A stretch of DNA of 64,000 bases, taken from contig NC_091180.1 in the NCBI RefSeq assembly GCF_040958095.1, forward strand, positions 5,976,863 through 6,040,862. The letters are read 5' to 3'. The translations under genes and the position numbers were made by a program. The notes beneath the pieces are model-generated. The model ran no database searches. It had not been told where the DNA came from and worked only from the letters and a program-made list of their open reading frames with translations. Positions 1-12,453 of this stretch are shown in pieces (positions within the stretch are counted from its first letter, which is position 1; every line of letters begins with the position of its first letter). Source of the stretch: Procambarus clarkii (lineage: Eukaryota > Arthropoda > Malacostraca > Decapoda > Cambaridae).

Positions 1-16
1 AGCATAGGCACGAGGG

Positions 17-279
17 CTTATCTTGAGGTTATCTTGAGATGATTTTGGGACTTTTTTTTTTTTTTTATATCCCCACGGCCCGGTCCTCGACCAGGCCTCC
101 ACCCCCAGGAAGCAGCCCGTGACAGCTGACTAACACCCAGGTACCTATTTTACTGCTAGGTAACAGGGGCATAGGGTGAAAGAAACTCTGCCCATTGTTT
201 CTCGCCGGCGCCCGGGATCGAACCAGAGACCACAGGATCACAAGTCTAGTGTGCTGTCCACTCGGCCGACCAGCTCCAT
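17..279 (-). mobile_element. tRNA-derived SINE (type A head)
   Basis: On the minus strand this begins with a tRNA-like head: an A-box-like GGCCGAGTGG near 260 and a B-box-like GGTTCGATCC near 215. A body of about 150 bp follows, ending at the left in repeated TTATCTTGAG. The same body is seen at 11479-11737, 25009-25196 and 60134-60398, so this is a dispersed short retroposon and not a tRNA gene. The T-run at 51-67 interrupts the body. SINEs of this kind are transcribed by RNA polymerase III and moved by a partner LINE; the partner is not known here. Confidence 0.75.
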
Positions 280-852
280 CAGGGCGCATGCGTCACTAAA
301 GGGAGGAGGAAGAGAAGGAACTCTCGTCATTTTACCAACCTGATCGCACAGTGTTCTGGCGCCACTCTACATAAATCGATCTTTCCTAGGAGCATCCGTT
401 ATTGTGAGCTTCTGATCGAGAGTGCAGCCTTCCCAGCTTACGAACACCATGCTCGGCAGTGAAGTACTATCGAGAGTTTATAATATTGGTCTTTATTCAC
501 AATTCTATTTAGTTTGTTGTCATTACATTGCCTGTGATATAAAACACTCATGTGAGTGCAACTATCCTTCCAATTATTTTAGGTCTTGCGGTTAAATGCT
601 CAAATACTAAGTGGGAGTGGAAATTATAGAAGGTTTACCTTTCAGTGTGGTATTAAGACTGAGGGAGACGTGTTACTGCTTCCATGATCACGTGTTCCCA
701 TGGATTGCTATTTCAGGACTGGTTTCAGTGTGTTGTAGAAGCTGGATGCGATCTACGATCCTCCGAAACAGCTAAGATGTTTCCAGTCTTCTATAGTAGA
801 TAGTTATGCCTTATTATCGAGTCAAATTATTATTTATACAATATTTTATTAA
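280..852. other. unassigned intergenic or intronic DNA
   Basis: I see no coding frame, repeat or motif that I can name. Composition is moderately AT-rich. It could be the 3' flank or 3' UTR of SMC1A or old repeat DNA. Confidence 0.4.
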
Positions 853-2253
853 CCACTGGGCTGCTCGGCTTCCAAATGCGGCACCCCCCCAGAGCGCAGG
901 AAATAAATTCTCTGGAAAAAATTCTTCGTTTTCTTTTTTAGTGTCAAAAACCCTTCCCTGAGTATGGATATGTTAACAAAAAGTCGAAATTGTACTTACT
1001 TTGGCTGCTATGGGGTCCGTACGTTCGCATGTGTCGTCATCAATCCCACCATCAATACACTCAGAACTCAGCGAGTGTGAGCTGCCACATCCAGCCAGTC
1101 CTCCCTCATTCCTCCCACCATACTGTTATTGTTTTTATTACACTATTTACACATATTATGTATACCTATCTACATTTTTTATTCACCAGAATTATGCAAG
1201 TAAGCCGGTATTGCATCAGCACAGTGGCCACCATACACTGCCTGAGAAATCACATAGCAGCCAACAGACAATGCTACAATTATGACATCACCTCCCTCAC
1301 CACAATAGCTCCTCCCAACATACTCCTGTTGCTGTTATTACACTATATACACACATTGTATGTACCCATGTACATATGTGTTCACCATAGCAAACCACTA
1401 AAACCATAAAACCACTATGGTGAGCAAAACAAGAGTGGCTGCCACTCATGGTGAGGCTACCTCGATTCCCTCCCTCCCTTACCAAAATTCCTATTCCCAC
1501 AATACTATGCACATATGTACATAGGTACATACACACACATTGTATATACACATGTATATGTGTATTCACAATAGCAAACCACTAAGGTAGTATGGTGAGC
1601 AAAACAAGAGTGGCTGCCCCACACAGTGACGCTATCTGGAGTCTCTCCCTCCCTCACCAAACGTCCTCCTCCCACAATATTACACACTGCGCTAATTATC
1701 ACCACAATCCTGCTATTATCACAATCCTGGTCATTAATTCCTGTAAATGAATAATTGACCACAAGTTTATTTTGTAAAGGAACCTACGAAGTCATTTGAC
1801 GATTCCTAGATGGACGAAATAATGCTGCGGTGTTGTGGCTAGCGCTGTGAACATCGTGAACAGAATTGAATCACTGATATTTGAACATTGTACACAATCA
1901 TTATCACACTCAGGTTCTTCTGTAATACTATCATGGCTAAATAATACACGTTATATATATATGTACATTGACATTATTAGGTGATGCTGTGGTCACAAGC
2001 TTAACAGCAATGCTGTAAGCTCAAGCTGCATGCACCAGCCTTGGTTGCTCACTCGGTACCGAGGCTCTCACACCCTGGAATGTGGCCCACGATTTTTTTT
2101 AAAGACGGCGTCTGTTTACAAGAGCCCTGAGGAAGCTGATTTGAACCCCATGTAGCCGCTGGATTTTTTAATCATACACTAAAAATATAAGATCCCGGAG
2201 GCGCGTTGCGCATCCCCCGGCGAGTGCCTGCAGGCTCGTTGCGAAGTTGAGGG
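853..2253 (-). mobile_element. decayed non-autonomous piggyBac-like element
   Basis: This is a degraded third copy of the element at 28309-30475. The left end has the same GCGCAGGAAATAAATTCTCT block and the shared TTGTACTTACTTTGGCTGCTAT block. The right part has the GATGCTGTGGTCACAAGCT and GTCTGTTTACAAGAGCCCTG blocks, ending in GGAGGCGCGTTGCGCA. A TTAA precedes the left end; the right-hand target site is mutated. The 24-bp minisatellite of the other copies is absent. It has no coding capacity. Strand is given relative to the transposase of the autonomous copy at 20955-23830, to which the ends are homologous. Confidence 0.7.
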
Positions 2254-2456
2254 ATTACCTGAAGTGCATTAACTTCCCATTATTAACCCCCCCAAGTTGT
2301 AGGGTGCAAGGGAATGAATAGGGTTCTGAATTATCATTAATATTACAGTCCATTGCTCTGAACATATTTAATTATATTCACACATTAATCATTGGAATTC
2401 CATAAGCCACTGGTTCTCTTATTTTTTATATTAATATTGGTCCTTCAAAACAATTA

Positions 2457-2996
2457 CTATAATCTTATTTTAGAACTAAATTCTCTCCCACCACAGCTCA
2501 CTTCCTTGTGTAGAGGGGCTATGTCTGCTGATTTAAGTGCATCTGGTATCTTCTCTGTGTCCAAGCTCTTCATCCACACTATACTTGGTGCCTGTGCTAC
2601 TGGCACTTTGCATTTCTTTATAAATATTGAATTCCAAGAGTCTGGACCCAGAGCTATGTGCATGGGCATGTTGTCAATTTATTTTTCAAAATCTGCCACA
2701 CTTGTATTTATATCAGTTATATTTACAGGGGTTTGGATATCACGCATAAAGAAGTTGTCCAGATCTTACACTTTCATACTGTTTATTAGAGTGCTAAACA
2801 TGTCCTCATACTGCCGATTTAGGATTTCACTAATTTCTTTGTCATCCTCAGTGTATGAACCTTCACTAGTATGAATAGGTCCAATACTGGCAGTGGTTTT
2901 TGATTTTGCATGTGTGAAGAAATATTTTGGGTTTTTCTTTATTTCGTGAATTGTTTTCTGTTGCCTTTCCTTGCCGTTCTTCAATGTGTGAACCAT
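2457..2996 (-). mobile_element. LINE-D reverse transcriptase fragment
   Basis: Two minus-strand coding pieces resemble the region just before and at the start of a non-LTR reverse transcriptase. The upstream piece (2766-2996) has NPKYFFTHAKSKT and a following acidic stretch. The downstream piece (2457-2669) has an IPDALKSADIAPLHK segment like the RT fingers entry. The frame breaks between them, so it is dead. The IPDALK-type segment is also present in the copy at 19437-20290, which carries the downstream part of the RT, so both are called LINE-D. The clade is probably CR1/L2-like, by resemblance only. Confidence 0.65.
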
Positions 2997-3004
2997 TCTT
3001 CAAC

Positions 3005-4870
3005 AATAAGTGTGTGTTTGACTCTGTCTCTCATTAGGCTGTCCTTCATGGCCTGGCTCAACTAGGTCTCTCGGATTCGGCGTTGAGGTGGTTTCAAAAC
3101 TATCTATAGGGACCCTCATTCAAAGTGGTGGTTGGAGGAGTCCTCTCCACTCACTGCCTTGTCTCACAAGGTGTCTCAAGTAGTGTCCCCCCAGAGTGCG
3201 ATTCTCAGCCCGCTCCTATTCTCTAGTCTTCTGTCTGATCTCCCGGAATTTCCGGAGTGCCCCGGTTTTAGCCATGTCAATGAAGTAACCCTCGTGGCGG
3301 ATGGTGCCACTCTCCTGGAGGCACAAGGCTCCCTGCAAGATGCCGTGACTGTGCAACAGTGCTGGGGAAGGACTCTCCATTAACCTGGTATAAAGTTGTA
3401 CCATGAGTCTTTCCTGGACTCTTTTTGCCAGACCAGCCAGTGGTGACTGTTGGGGCATAGTCTTCCAGTCGCCATGGAACACAGGAGGCTAGGGATGGTT
3501 CTCGATGGCCCTCGGCTGACGTAGAGACGTGGATTACCTTCGGGCCTTGTGCCTACGTCGTGTGAACATCGTGAAACGGCTCTCTGGGGCAGCATGGGGG
3601 GGGGGGCTTCACAGGGGTCGCTCCTAGCCCTCTATAGATCATGTATGCGAGTGAAGTCTATGGCTTAGCAGCATCATCGGTCTTGACAAGGTTGGATCTC
3701 ATCCAAAATGGTGCCCTTCGCTCAACGTTAGGGCACTCCTCGCCAGTTCTCTCTCTCTCTTTCTCTCCATGCTGAGTCGGGGGTATGGTCCCTGCACTTT
3801 GAACGTCTTCTTGCCCTTTGATGTTGGTTTCAACAGATAGTGCATCTCCCTGCTACCCATCCACTTACTCGCCTGCATCTCGAGGGTAACTGGTGGAATG
3901 TGCCAGATGGACACTCCAGGTGCAGTCAGCTGCCTTTCGTCATCCGGGCCATGGATGTATACTCACAGTTTTCCCTTCTTGTCCCTGTACCCACCTCTGG
4001 CCCAATCATCTCTCCAGTACCTCTGTGGACAGAAGAGCTCATCCTGGTGTCTGTGGACTTTTCAAAGCCTCTTCGTCGGAAGAGGGATTTAGAGTATCTG
4101 GCCCTTTCAATTTTTTGCAGACCTGTGAGCTTCCTTATACTCTGGATAAAGGCTTACATGAATGGGTCCCACATTGATCAGCCACCATCCGCCTGTGTGG
4201 CTGCATACTTTGCTCCTCTCTCCTTTTGTCAGACGTGGAAGCTCTTCCCTGCTCATTCGTGCCTGACCGAGGAACTGTTTGCAATCTTACTGGCCTTACA
4301 ACTCCTTCAAGTTTCAGGGCTTTCGGCAGTGGTTTTCAACTTGGACTCTGCTACAGCCCTGCATCTGATACCATCTTGGCATCTGCGAGTCCACCATCAT
4401 ACTGTGTCACAGATCCGTGGCGAACTGCTGTCGTACTCTGGTACTCCGGGTTGGTCGATCTTTCTCCGACGGGTTCTATCACATGTTGGTATTAATGGCA
4501 ACGAGGTGGCCAACGCAGCATCAGGGATCGTGCATGGTCTCCAGTAATTTACACAGGTGCCTTTGGACCTTACCAAAGCTCTCCCGCAACTCGGCTTGCC
4601 TCGCAAGTTGGGAGAGAGTGATGGCGCCAGCACTTGGGTCCTCTTCTCTGGCGGGCCTCTGGGAAGGCTTCTCACCGGGTCTATGGACTTGTCAACATTC
4701 TCAACTCCTCAACACGACCATCACTCACTACAGAGTGACGTTCGTAGACTGAATATTCCCTGCCTCATGGTTCCTGTTCTCCTTGATGGGGCAGGTGCAA
4801 GAGACGAAGACATCCGTTATGACATCCTTCGCCATACCTTCCGCTTCATTCGTCATGTCCGTGGCCTGAA
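3005..4870 (+). pseudogene. decayed LINE with RT and RNase H
   Basis: This is a plus-strand remnant of a non-LTR retrotransposon. Near 3160-3300 there is a worn RT core (LSHKVSQ followed by ILSPLLFSSLLSDLPEFP), where the usual YADD has become VNEV. From about 4260 to 4540 there is an RNase H-like domain with TEELFAILLALQ, FNLDSATALH and LSHVGINGNEVANAA, the last matching the family's conserved HxGxxGNExAD block. Several frame changes between the parts show it is inactive. RNase H after RT points to the I or Jockey group. Strand is opposite to SMC1A. Confidence 0.75.
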
Positions 4871-5410
4871 GAGATTGTAGGGTCTGTGGCCTGAAGAAAC
4901 TGTAGAAATCCCATCCTTCTTTGCTATTTCCCTGTATCAGGCAGCCGGGATACATTCGATCCCTCGTTCGTCATCGCACCGAAACCAACAACAATAGACT
5001 TCCCTTCCAAACACTAACACCTTTCCATCCTCCTCCATGCTCCTCACCATATGCCAACAAGAGTCCTCAATAAAGGTAAGGTATAGTAAAAATATGGGTA
5101 GTAGTCTGTATCAAATGTATTTTTAAGTTAATATTTTTAGGTGTGGAACGGATTAATTTAATTTACATTATTTCTTATGGAAAAATTAAATTCAAATATG
5201 AATATTCGGTTTACGATTCATCTCTTGGAACAAACTAAAGTAGTAGCCTGAGGTTTCACTGTACTGTATACATATTCATACTCGAGCATTCTTCAGAACT
5301 GAAGGCTCAAATGAGTTGAAAGTTCTAAGCTCTTTACCCCATTTACCTGTTTGTTACTTTTCACTGTGGTTATTTTCCATAATTAAATTGGCATTTTTTT
5401 ATCATTGTTG

Positions 5411-5453
5411 CATACATACATACATACATATATATATTATATATATATATTAT

Positions 5454-5539
<86 letters not shown>

Positions 5540-5540
5540 A
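5411..5540. repeat. (AT)n and (ATAC)n microsatellite
   Basis: This is a CATA repeat followed by almost pure alternating AT to about 5528, then ATGT repeats. The two flanks are inverted relative to each other, so the whole tract can fold as a cruciform. Simple-sequence DNA; no coding. Confidence 0.95.
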
Positions 5541-5953
5541 GGCACAACTTGTGCCTAATAGGCCAAGTTGGCTAACAAATTGAGTTTTCCTGAAATTATA
5601 TATATTATTATGTAATGATAAAGCTTTCCATTATATTATATATAATTAACAAAATTTACCGCGAGTTAATATTAACAAAGAATCTTGATCAAACCTAAAC
5701 TAACCTACCTAACCTAACCTAACATTACTAAGTGACTAATTCACGTTCTTAATATATTGTATAATAATAATAATTGGAATAAACCAATTTGAAAAGAAAT
5801 ATTTCAAAATAACTAAAATCTCTCTGTCTGTTAGGTAAATTGGACCTTACATACCAGGGCAAATAGTGCAGTTCTGCCTATTAGGTATGACATTGATTAT
5901 ATATACATATATATATATAAGTGATCAGTGACCAGCAGAAACAAAGTTGTGAA
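5541..5953. other. AT-rich non-coding DNA
   Basis: AT-rich, with no coding frame. It contains a short run of CCTAA units at 5707-5723, like the arthropod telomere repeat but too short to mean much. Confidence 0.5.
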
Positions 5954-6122
5954 CTGTAGATAGTGGCCAGCAACTTGTACAAGGGTTGATATCTAACAGC
6001 TGGACAAAACTGTAGATGATGGCCAGCAACTTGTACGTGGGTTGATATCTAACAGCTGGACAAAACTGTAGATAATTGCCAGCAACTTGTACGTGGGTTG
6101 ACCTCTAACAGCTGGACAAAAC
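5954..6122. repeat. 56-bp tandem repeat, three copies
   Basis: Three copies of a 56-bp unit containing GCCAGCAACTTGTACGTGGG and CTAACAGCTGGACAAAAC. Unit starts marked by GCCAGCAAC fall at 5966, 6022 and 6078. Copies differ at a few bases. Confidence 0.9.
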
Positions 6123-6339
6123 AACTTTAGTGTGCAGACAGTCTGTTGATGTCTAAGAGCAGCAGAAGACTTGTGATGGATAGCCATTCCCAATAGGTTC
6201 AAGTAGACCTCATAGCTGCGGGCAACAAAACAAAACCAACATTTAAATTATGGAAGTAAATCTACACAATATTAATCATTCCTTGAAATAATCCTTAGGA
6301 TATACTTTCTACCACACATCTAATGCCTAACTCCTCCTA

Positions 6340-7165
6340 CAATCTTCCCTTTCCCTTTCAGTGTTCCTGCCTAGGATCTACCCCTTCCCTCACAGTGTTC
6401 CTGCCTAGGATCTCCCCCTTCCCTCACAGTGTTCCTGCCTAGGATCTCCCCCTTCCCTCAGTGTACCTGCCTAGGATCTCCCCCTTCCCTCACAGTGTTC
6501 CTGCCTAGGATCTCCCCCTTCCCTCACAGTGTTCCTGCCTAGGATCTCCCCCTTCCCTCACAGTGTTCCTGCCTAGGATCTCCCCCTTCCCTCGCAGTGT
6601 TCCTGCCTAGGATCTCCCCCTTCCCTCACAGTGTTCCTGCCTAGGATCTCCCCCTTCCCTCACAGTGTTCCTGCCTAGGATCTCCCCCTTCCCTCAGTGT
6701 TCCTGCCTAGGATCTCCCCCTTCCCTCACAGTGTTCCTGCCTAGGGTCTACCCCTTCCCTCAGTGTTCCTGCCTAGGATCTCCCCCTTCCCTCACAGTGT
6801 TCCTGCCTAGGATCTCCCCCTTCCTTCACAGTGTTCCTGCCTAAGAACTTCCCCTTCCCTCACAGTGTTCCTGCCTAAGAACTTCCCCTTCCCTCGCAGT
6901 GTTCCTGCCTAAGAACTTCCCCTTCCCTCGCAGTGTTCCTGCCTAAGAACTTCCCCTTCCCTCGCAGTGTTCCTGCCTAAGAACTTCCCCTTCCCTCGCA
7001 GTGTTCCTGCCTAAGAACTTCCCCTTCCCTCACAGTGTTCCTGTCTAGGATCTTCCCCTTCCCTCACAGTGTTCCTGTCTAGGATCTTCCCCTTCCCTCA
7101 CAGTGTTCCTGTCTAGGATCTTCCCCTTCCCTCACAGTGTTCTTGCACAGGGTCTCCCTCTTCCT
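6340..7165. repeat. 34-bp minisatellite, about 23 copies
   Basis: The unit is 34 bp: CACAGTGTTCCTGCCTAGGA followed by a pyrimidine tract CTCCCCCTTCCCT. Left units carry GGATCTCCCC; those from about 6840 carry AAGAACTTCCCC; the last carry GTCTAGGATCTTCC, so the array consists of successive expansions. A few units lack the CACAG segment. On the plus strand each unit has a pyrimidine tract followed by CACAG. Confidence 0.95.
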
Positions 7166-7895
7166 TGAGAGAGTTCCCAATGTCAAATTTTTCTTGCAGG
7201 CTTACAGAAACCTTCAATGATATCAATTAAATATTACTCTTAAAGAAACATACGAAACATTTGCAGACATCACTTGAAAATTAACATACAAGACAAAACA
7301 CATCTGTGTATGTATACAACAGCCCATCTTTCTGTTTTGGTAGTACTTATAGTAACGACGAGGACCATAGTATATATACCAAAATACAAAGAAATTAGGA
7401 CGTAGAAATCTAAACTACAGGTATTGAGTATGACAAACCGGAAAACAATTTTTTACTGGAGTTACTTTGACAAACTAAACTAACCTTACTAGCCCTAATA
7501 TATTATATCTGAGGCCTAATACAGTACATTTGTGTGCTATACTAGGCCAAGGAATATTTAAGTCTTTTAACTTCATTTAATTTAAAAGAATTCCATACTA
7601 GTCAGTATCTTAAAGCTATGAATGTACGGATTCTGACTCCTGACGTTCATGACAATAGGAACTATCACAACAGGAGGATGGGTTCAATACACACACACTC
7701 ACAAACACTTCTGTCCACATAAGTCCACTAGTTTTCCTTATACTTGGCTCTGCCATTCACGCTATTGAGAGCAGCATTTATGTATTCATTCTGTGTCCAC
7801 CAGCTCAGACAAAAATCTTTAACTCCAGTAATACTGGAGATAAATCAGCACACAAATACATTCTGGGCAGGTTTGCAAGCAGTGATTTAAGATTG
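7166..7895. other. unassigned non-coding DNA
   Basis: AT-rich, with no coding frame or repeat that I can identify between the two tandem arrays. Confidence 0.45.
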
Positions 7896-10787
7896 TAAGT
7901 GCTTTAGGTCACAAGTGCTTCAGGTCACAAGTGCTTTAGGTCACAAGTGCTTCAGGTCACAAGTGCTTTAGGTCACAAGTGCTTCAGGTCACAAGTGCTT
8001 CAGGTCACAAGTGCTTTAGGTCACAAGTGCTTCAGGTCACAAGTGTTTTAGGTCACAAGTGCTTCAGGTCACAAGTGTTTTAGGCCACAAGTGCTTCAGG
8101 TCACAAGAGTTTTAGGTCACAAGTGCTTCAGGTCACAGGTGCTTCAAGTCACAGGTGCTTTAGGTCACAGGTGCTTCAGGTCACAAGTGCTTCAGGTCAC
8201 AGGTGCTTCAGGTCACAGGTGCTTCAGGTCACAGGTGCTTCACGTCACAGGTGCTTCAGGTCACAAGTGCTTCAGGTCACAAATGCTTCAGGTCACAAGT
8301 GCTTCAGGTCACACATGCTTCAGGTCACAAGTGCTTCAGGTCACAGGTGCTTCAGGCCACAAGTGGTTCAGGTCACAAGTGGTTCAGGTCACAAGTGGTT
8401 CAGGTCACAAGTGGTTCAGGTCACAAGTGGTTCAGGTCACAAGTGGTTTAGGTCACAAGTGGTTCAGGTCACAAGTGCTTTAGGTCACAAGTGGTTCAGG
8501 TCACAAGTGGTTCAGGTCACAAGTGCTTTAAGTCACAAGTGGTTCAGGTCACAAGTGGTTTAGGTCACAAGTGGTTCAGGTCACAAGTGGTTCAGGTCAC
8601 AAGTGGTTCAGGTGACAAGTGGTTCAGGTGACAAGTGGTTCAGGTGACAAGTGGTTCAGGTCACAGGTGCTTCAGGTCACAGGTGCTTCATGTCACAGGT
8701 GCTTCAAGTCACAGGTGCTTCAGGTCACAGGTGCTTCAGGTCACAGGTGCTTCAGGTCACAAGTGCTTCAGGTCACAGGTGCTTCAGGTCACAGGTGCTT
8801 CAGGTCACAAGTGCTTCAGGTCACAAGTGCTTCAGGTCACAAGTGCTTCAGGTCACAAGTGGTTCAGGTCACAGGTGCTTCAGGCCACAAGTGGTTCAGG
8901 TCACAAGTGGTTCAGGTCACAAGTGGTTCAGGTCACAAGTGGTTCAGGTCACAAGTGGTTCAGGTCACAAGTGGTTCAGGTCACAAGTGGTTCAGGTCAC
9001 AAGTGGTTCAGGTCACAGGTGCTTCAGGTCACAGGTGCTTCAGGTCACAGGTGCTTCAGGTCACAGGTGCTTCAGGTCACAAGTGCTTCATGTCACAGGT
9101 GCTTCAGGTCACAGGTGCTTCAGGTCACAAGTGCTTCAGGTCACAAGTGCTTCAGGTCACAAGTGCTTCAGGTCACAGGTGCTTCAGGTCACAAGTGCTT
9201 CAGGTCACAGGTGCTTCAGGTCACAGGTGCTTCAGGTCACAAGTGCTTCAGGTCACAAGTGCTTCAGGTCACAAGTGCTTCAGGTCACAGGTGCTTCAGG
9301 TCACAGGTGCTTCAGGTCACAGGTACTTCAGGTCACAGGTGCTTCAGGTCACAGGTGCTTCAGGTCACAAGTGCTTCAGGTCACAAGTGCTTCAGGTCAC
9401 AAGTGCTTCAGGTCACAAGTGCTTCAGGTCACAAGTGCTTCAGGTCACAGGTGCTTCAGGTCACAGGTGTTTCAGGTCACAAGTGCTTCAGGTCACAGGT
9501 GCTTCAGGTCACAAGTGCTTCAGGTCACAAGTGCTTCAGGTCACAGGTGCTTCAGGTCACAAGTGCTTCAGGTCACAAGTGCTTCAGGTCACAGGTGCTT
9601 CAGGTCGCAAGTGCTTCAGGTCACAAGTGCTTCAGGTCACAGGTGCTTCAGGTCACAAGTGCTGCAGGTCACAAGTGCTGCATGTCACAGGTGTTTCAGG
9701 TCATAAGTGCTTCAGGTCACATGTGCTTCAGGTCACAAGTGCTTCAGGTCACAGGTGCTTCAGGTCGCAAGTGCTTCAGGTCACAGGTGCTTCAGGTCAC
9801 AAGCGCTTCAGGTCACAGGTGCTTCAGGTCACAGGTGCTTCAGGTCACAAGTGTTTCAGGTCACAAGTGCTTCAGGTCACAGGTGCTTCAGGTCATAAGT
9901 GCTTCAGGTCATAAGTGCTTCAGGTCATAAGTGCTTCAGGTCACAGGTGCTTCAGGTCATAAGTGCTTCAGGTCATAAGTGCTTCAGGTCACAGGTGCTT
10001 CAGGTCACAGGTGCTTTAGGTCACAGGTGCTTTAGGTCACAAGTGCTTCAGGTCACAAGTGCTTCAGGTCACAGGTGCTTCAGGTCATAAGTGCTTCATG
10101 TCATAAGTGCTTCAGGTCACAGGTGCTTCAGGTCACAGGTGCTTTAGGTCACAAGTGCTTCAGGTCACAAGTGCTTCAGGTCACAGGTGCTTCAGGTCAT
10201 AAGTGCTTCAGGTCATAAGTGCTTCAGGTCACAAGTGCTTCAGGTCACATGTGCTTCAGGTCACAGGTGCTTCAGGTCACAAGTGCTTCAGGTCACAGGT
10301 GCTTCAGGTCACAAGTGCTTCAGGTCATAAGTGCTTCAGGTCACACGTGCTTCAGGTCACAGGAGCTTCAGGTCACAAGTGCTTCAGGTCACAAGTGCTT
10401 CAGGTCACAGGTGCTTCAGGTCACAGGAGCTTCAGGTCACAAGTGCTTCAGGTCACAAGTTCTTCAGGTCACAGGTGCTTCAAGTCACAAATGCTTCAGG
10501 TCACAGGTGCTTCAGGTCACAAGTGCTTCAGGTCACAGGTGCTTCAGGTCACAGGTGCTTTGGGCCACAAGTGCTTCAGGTCACAAGTTCTTCAGGTCAC
10601 AAGTGCTTCAGGTCACAAGTGCTTCAGGTCACAAATTCTTCAGGTCACAAGTGCTTTAGGTCACAAGTGCTTTAGGTCACAAGTGCTTCAGGTCACAGGT
10701 GCTTTAGGTCACAGGCGCTTCAGGTCACAGGTGCTTTAAGTCACAAGTGCTTCAGGTCACAAGTGCTTCAGGTCACAAGTGCTTCAG
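7896..10787. repeat. 16-bp satellite array, left part
   Basis: About 180 tandem copies of GGTCACAAGTGCTTCA, with common variants GGTCACAGGTGCTTCA and GGTCACAAGTGGTTCA. Phase is kept almost perfectly. The plus strand lacks stop codons and 16 is not a multiple of three, so all three plus frames stay open for hundreds of codons and give a 16-residue periodic peptide. These are not genes. The array resumes at 12454 after a LINE-A insertion. Confidence 0.97.
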
Positions 10788-12453
10788 TAATTACCTTAAT
10801 GTAATTTACTAAGTGTAGTTAGAGGATGAGTGCTACGCTCAAGGTGTCCCATCTTCCCAGCACTCTGTCATATAACGCTTTGAAACTACTGACGGTCTTG
10901 GCCTCCACCACCACCTCACCTAACTTGTTCCAACCGTCTACCACTCTGTGAAAGTGAATTTTTTTATATTTCTTCGGCATCTGCGTTTAGCTAGTTTAAA
11001 TCTATGACCTCCTGTTCTTGAAGTTCCGGGTTTCAGGAAATCTTCCCTATCGATTTTATCAATTCCTGTTACTATTTTGTACGTAGTGATCATATCACCT
11101 CTTTTTTTTCTGTCTTCTAGTTTTGGCATATTTAATGCCTCTAACCTCTCCTTGTAGCTCTTGCCCTTCAGTTCTGGGAGCCACTTAGTAGCATGATTTG
11201 CACCTTTTCCAGTTTGTTGATATGCTTCTTAAGATATGGGCACCACACAACCACTGCATATTCTAGCTTTTGCCTAACAAAAGTCGTGAACAATTTCTTT
11301 AGTATATCGCCATCCATGTATTTAAAAGCAATTCTGAAGTTAGAAAGCGTGGCATAGGCTCCTCGCACAATATTCTTTATGTGGTCCTCAGATGATAGTT
11401 TTCTATCTAGAACCACCCCTAGATCTCTTTCTTTATCAGAATTCTTTAAAGATTTCTCACATAATACAGTATATAGGTTGTGTGGGGTTATCTTGAGGTT
11501 ATCTTGAGATGATTTCGGGGCTTTTAGTGTCCCCGCGGCCCGGTCCTCGACCAGGCCTCCGCCCCCAGGAAGCAGCCCTTGACAGCTGACTAACTCCCAG
11601 GTACCTATTTACTGCTAGGTAACAGGGGCATTCAGGGTGAAAGAAACTTTGCCCATTTGTTTCTGCTTCGTGCGGGAATCGAACCCGCGCCACAGAATTA
11701 CGAGTCCTGCACGCTATCCACCAGGCTACGAGGCCCTAGGTCTATGTTCTCCTATTCCACATTCCATAACATGGCATTTATTAACATTGAATTCCATTTG
11801 CTAAGTGGTGCTCCATATACTTATTTTGTCCAGGTCATCTTGAAGGGCATGCCAATCATCTAAGTTTCTTATCCTTCCTATTATCTTAGCATCATCAGCA
11901 AACATGTTCATATAATTCTATATACCAACTGGTAGATCATTTATGTAGACAATAAACATCACAGGTGCAAGAACTGTTGTACTCTGTGCCCTGTTGTACT
12001 CCACGTGTGACATTTCTCCATTCCGATACATTGCCTCTGATCACTGCCCTCATTTTTCTATCAGTCAGAAAATTTTTCATCCATGTTAGAAGCTTACCTG
12101 TCACCCCTCCAATATTTTCCAGTTTCCAGAACAACCTCTTATGTGGAACTCTGTCAAAAGCCTTTTTTAGGTCCAGATAGATGCAGTCAACCCAACCATC
12201 TCTTTCCTGTAAAATCTCTGTTGCTCGATCATGGAAACTGAGTAAATTCGTTACACAGGATCTTCCAGATCAAAAAACCATACTGTCTGTCTGATATTAT
12301 ATCATTTCTCTCCAGGTGTTCTACCCATTTAGTTTTAATTTTTTTTCCCAATATTTTGACTATTACACTTGTCAATGATACAGGTCTATAATTAAGGGGG
12401 TCTTCCCTGCTTCCAGTTTTATAGATTGGAACCATGATAGCCTTTTTCCACCT
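10788..12453 (-). mobile_element. LINE-A copy, 5'-truncated, inside the 16-bp satellite
   Basis: Minus-strand 3' part of a LINE-A element. Its short-repeat tail (TAATTACC..TAAGTGTAGTTA) starts at 10788. Moving right come the C-terminal segment (RKKRGDMITTYKIV at 10938-11129), the thumb region (11168-11416), the RT palm (KMRAVIRGNVSEW at 11937-12134) and the fingers (GSREDPLNYRPVSL at 12229-12435). Frameshifts separate these, so the copy is dead. It is cut off at the 5' end near 12453, typical of incomplete target-primed reverse transcription. A SINE sits inside at 11479-11737. Confidence 0.9.
11479..11737 (-). mobile_element. tRNA-derived SINE (type B head) nested in LINE-A
   Basis: The body is the same as the SINE at 17-279 but the tRNA-like head differs. 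On the minus strand it starts GGGCCTCGTAGCCTGGTGG (A-box-like), has CTCGTAA in the anticodon-loop position and a strong B-box GGTTCGATTCC. The LINE-A sequence on either side joins cleanly when the insert is removed, as shown by comparison with 24160-24190. Confidence 0.85.

Noticed and set aside
64-290. Small minus-strand protein at the left edge
   Set aside because: It is translation of a SINE.
5707-5723. Interstitial telomere repeat (TTAGG)n
   Set aside because: Only about three CCTAA units in AT-rich DNA; expected by chance.
6340-7165. CRISPR-like array
   Set aside because: Repeats are contiguous with no unique spacers and the DNA is eukaryotic; the same holds for all other arrays here.
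8091-10739. Very long open frames (over 400 codons) in three plus-strand frames
   Set aside because: Produced by the stop-free 16-bp satellite; identical repeat peptides in all three frames, no codon bias, no domain.
11640-11737. Functional tRNA gene on the minus strand
   Set aside because: A- and B-boxes are present but the sequence is fused to a dispersed SINE body and the acceptor stem does not close convincingly.
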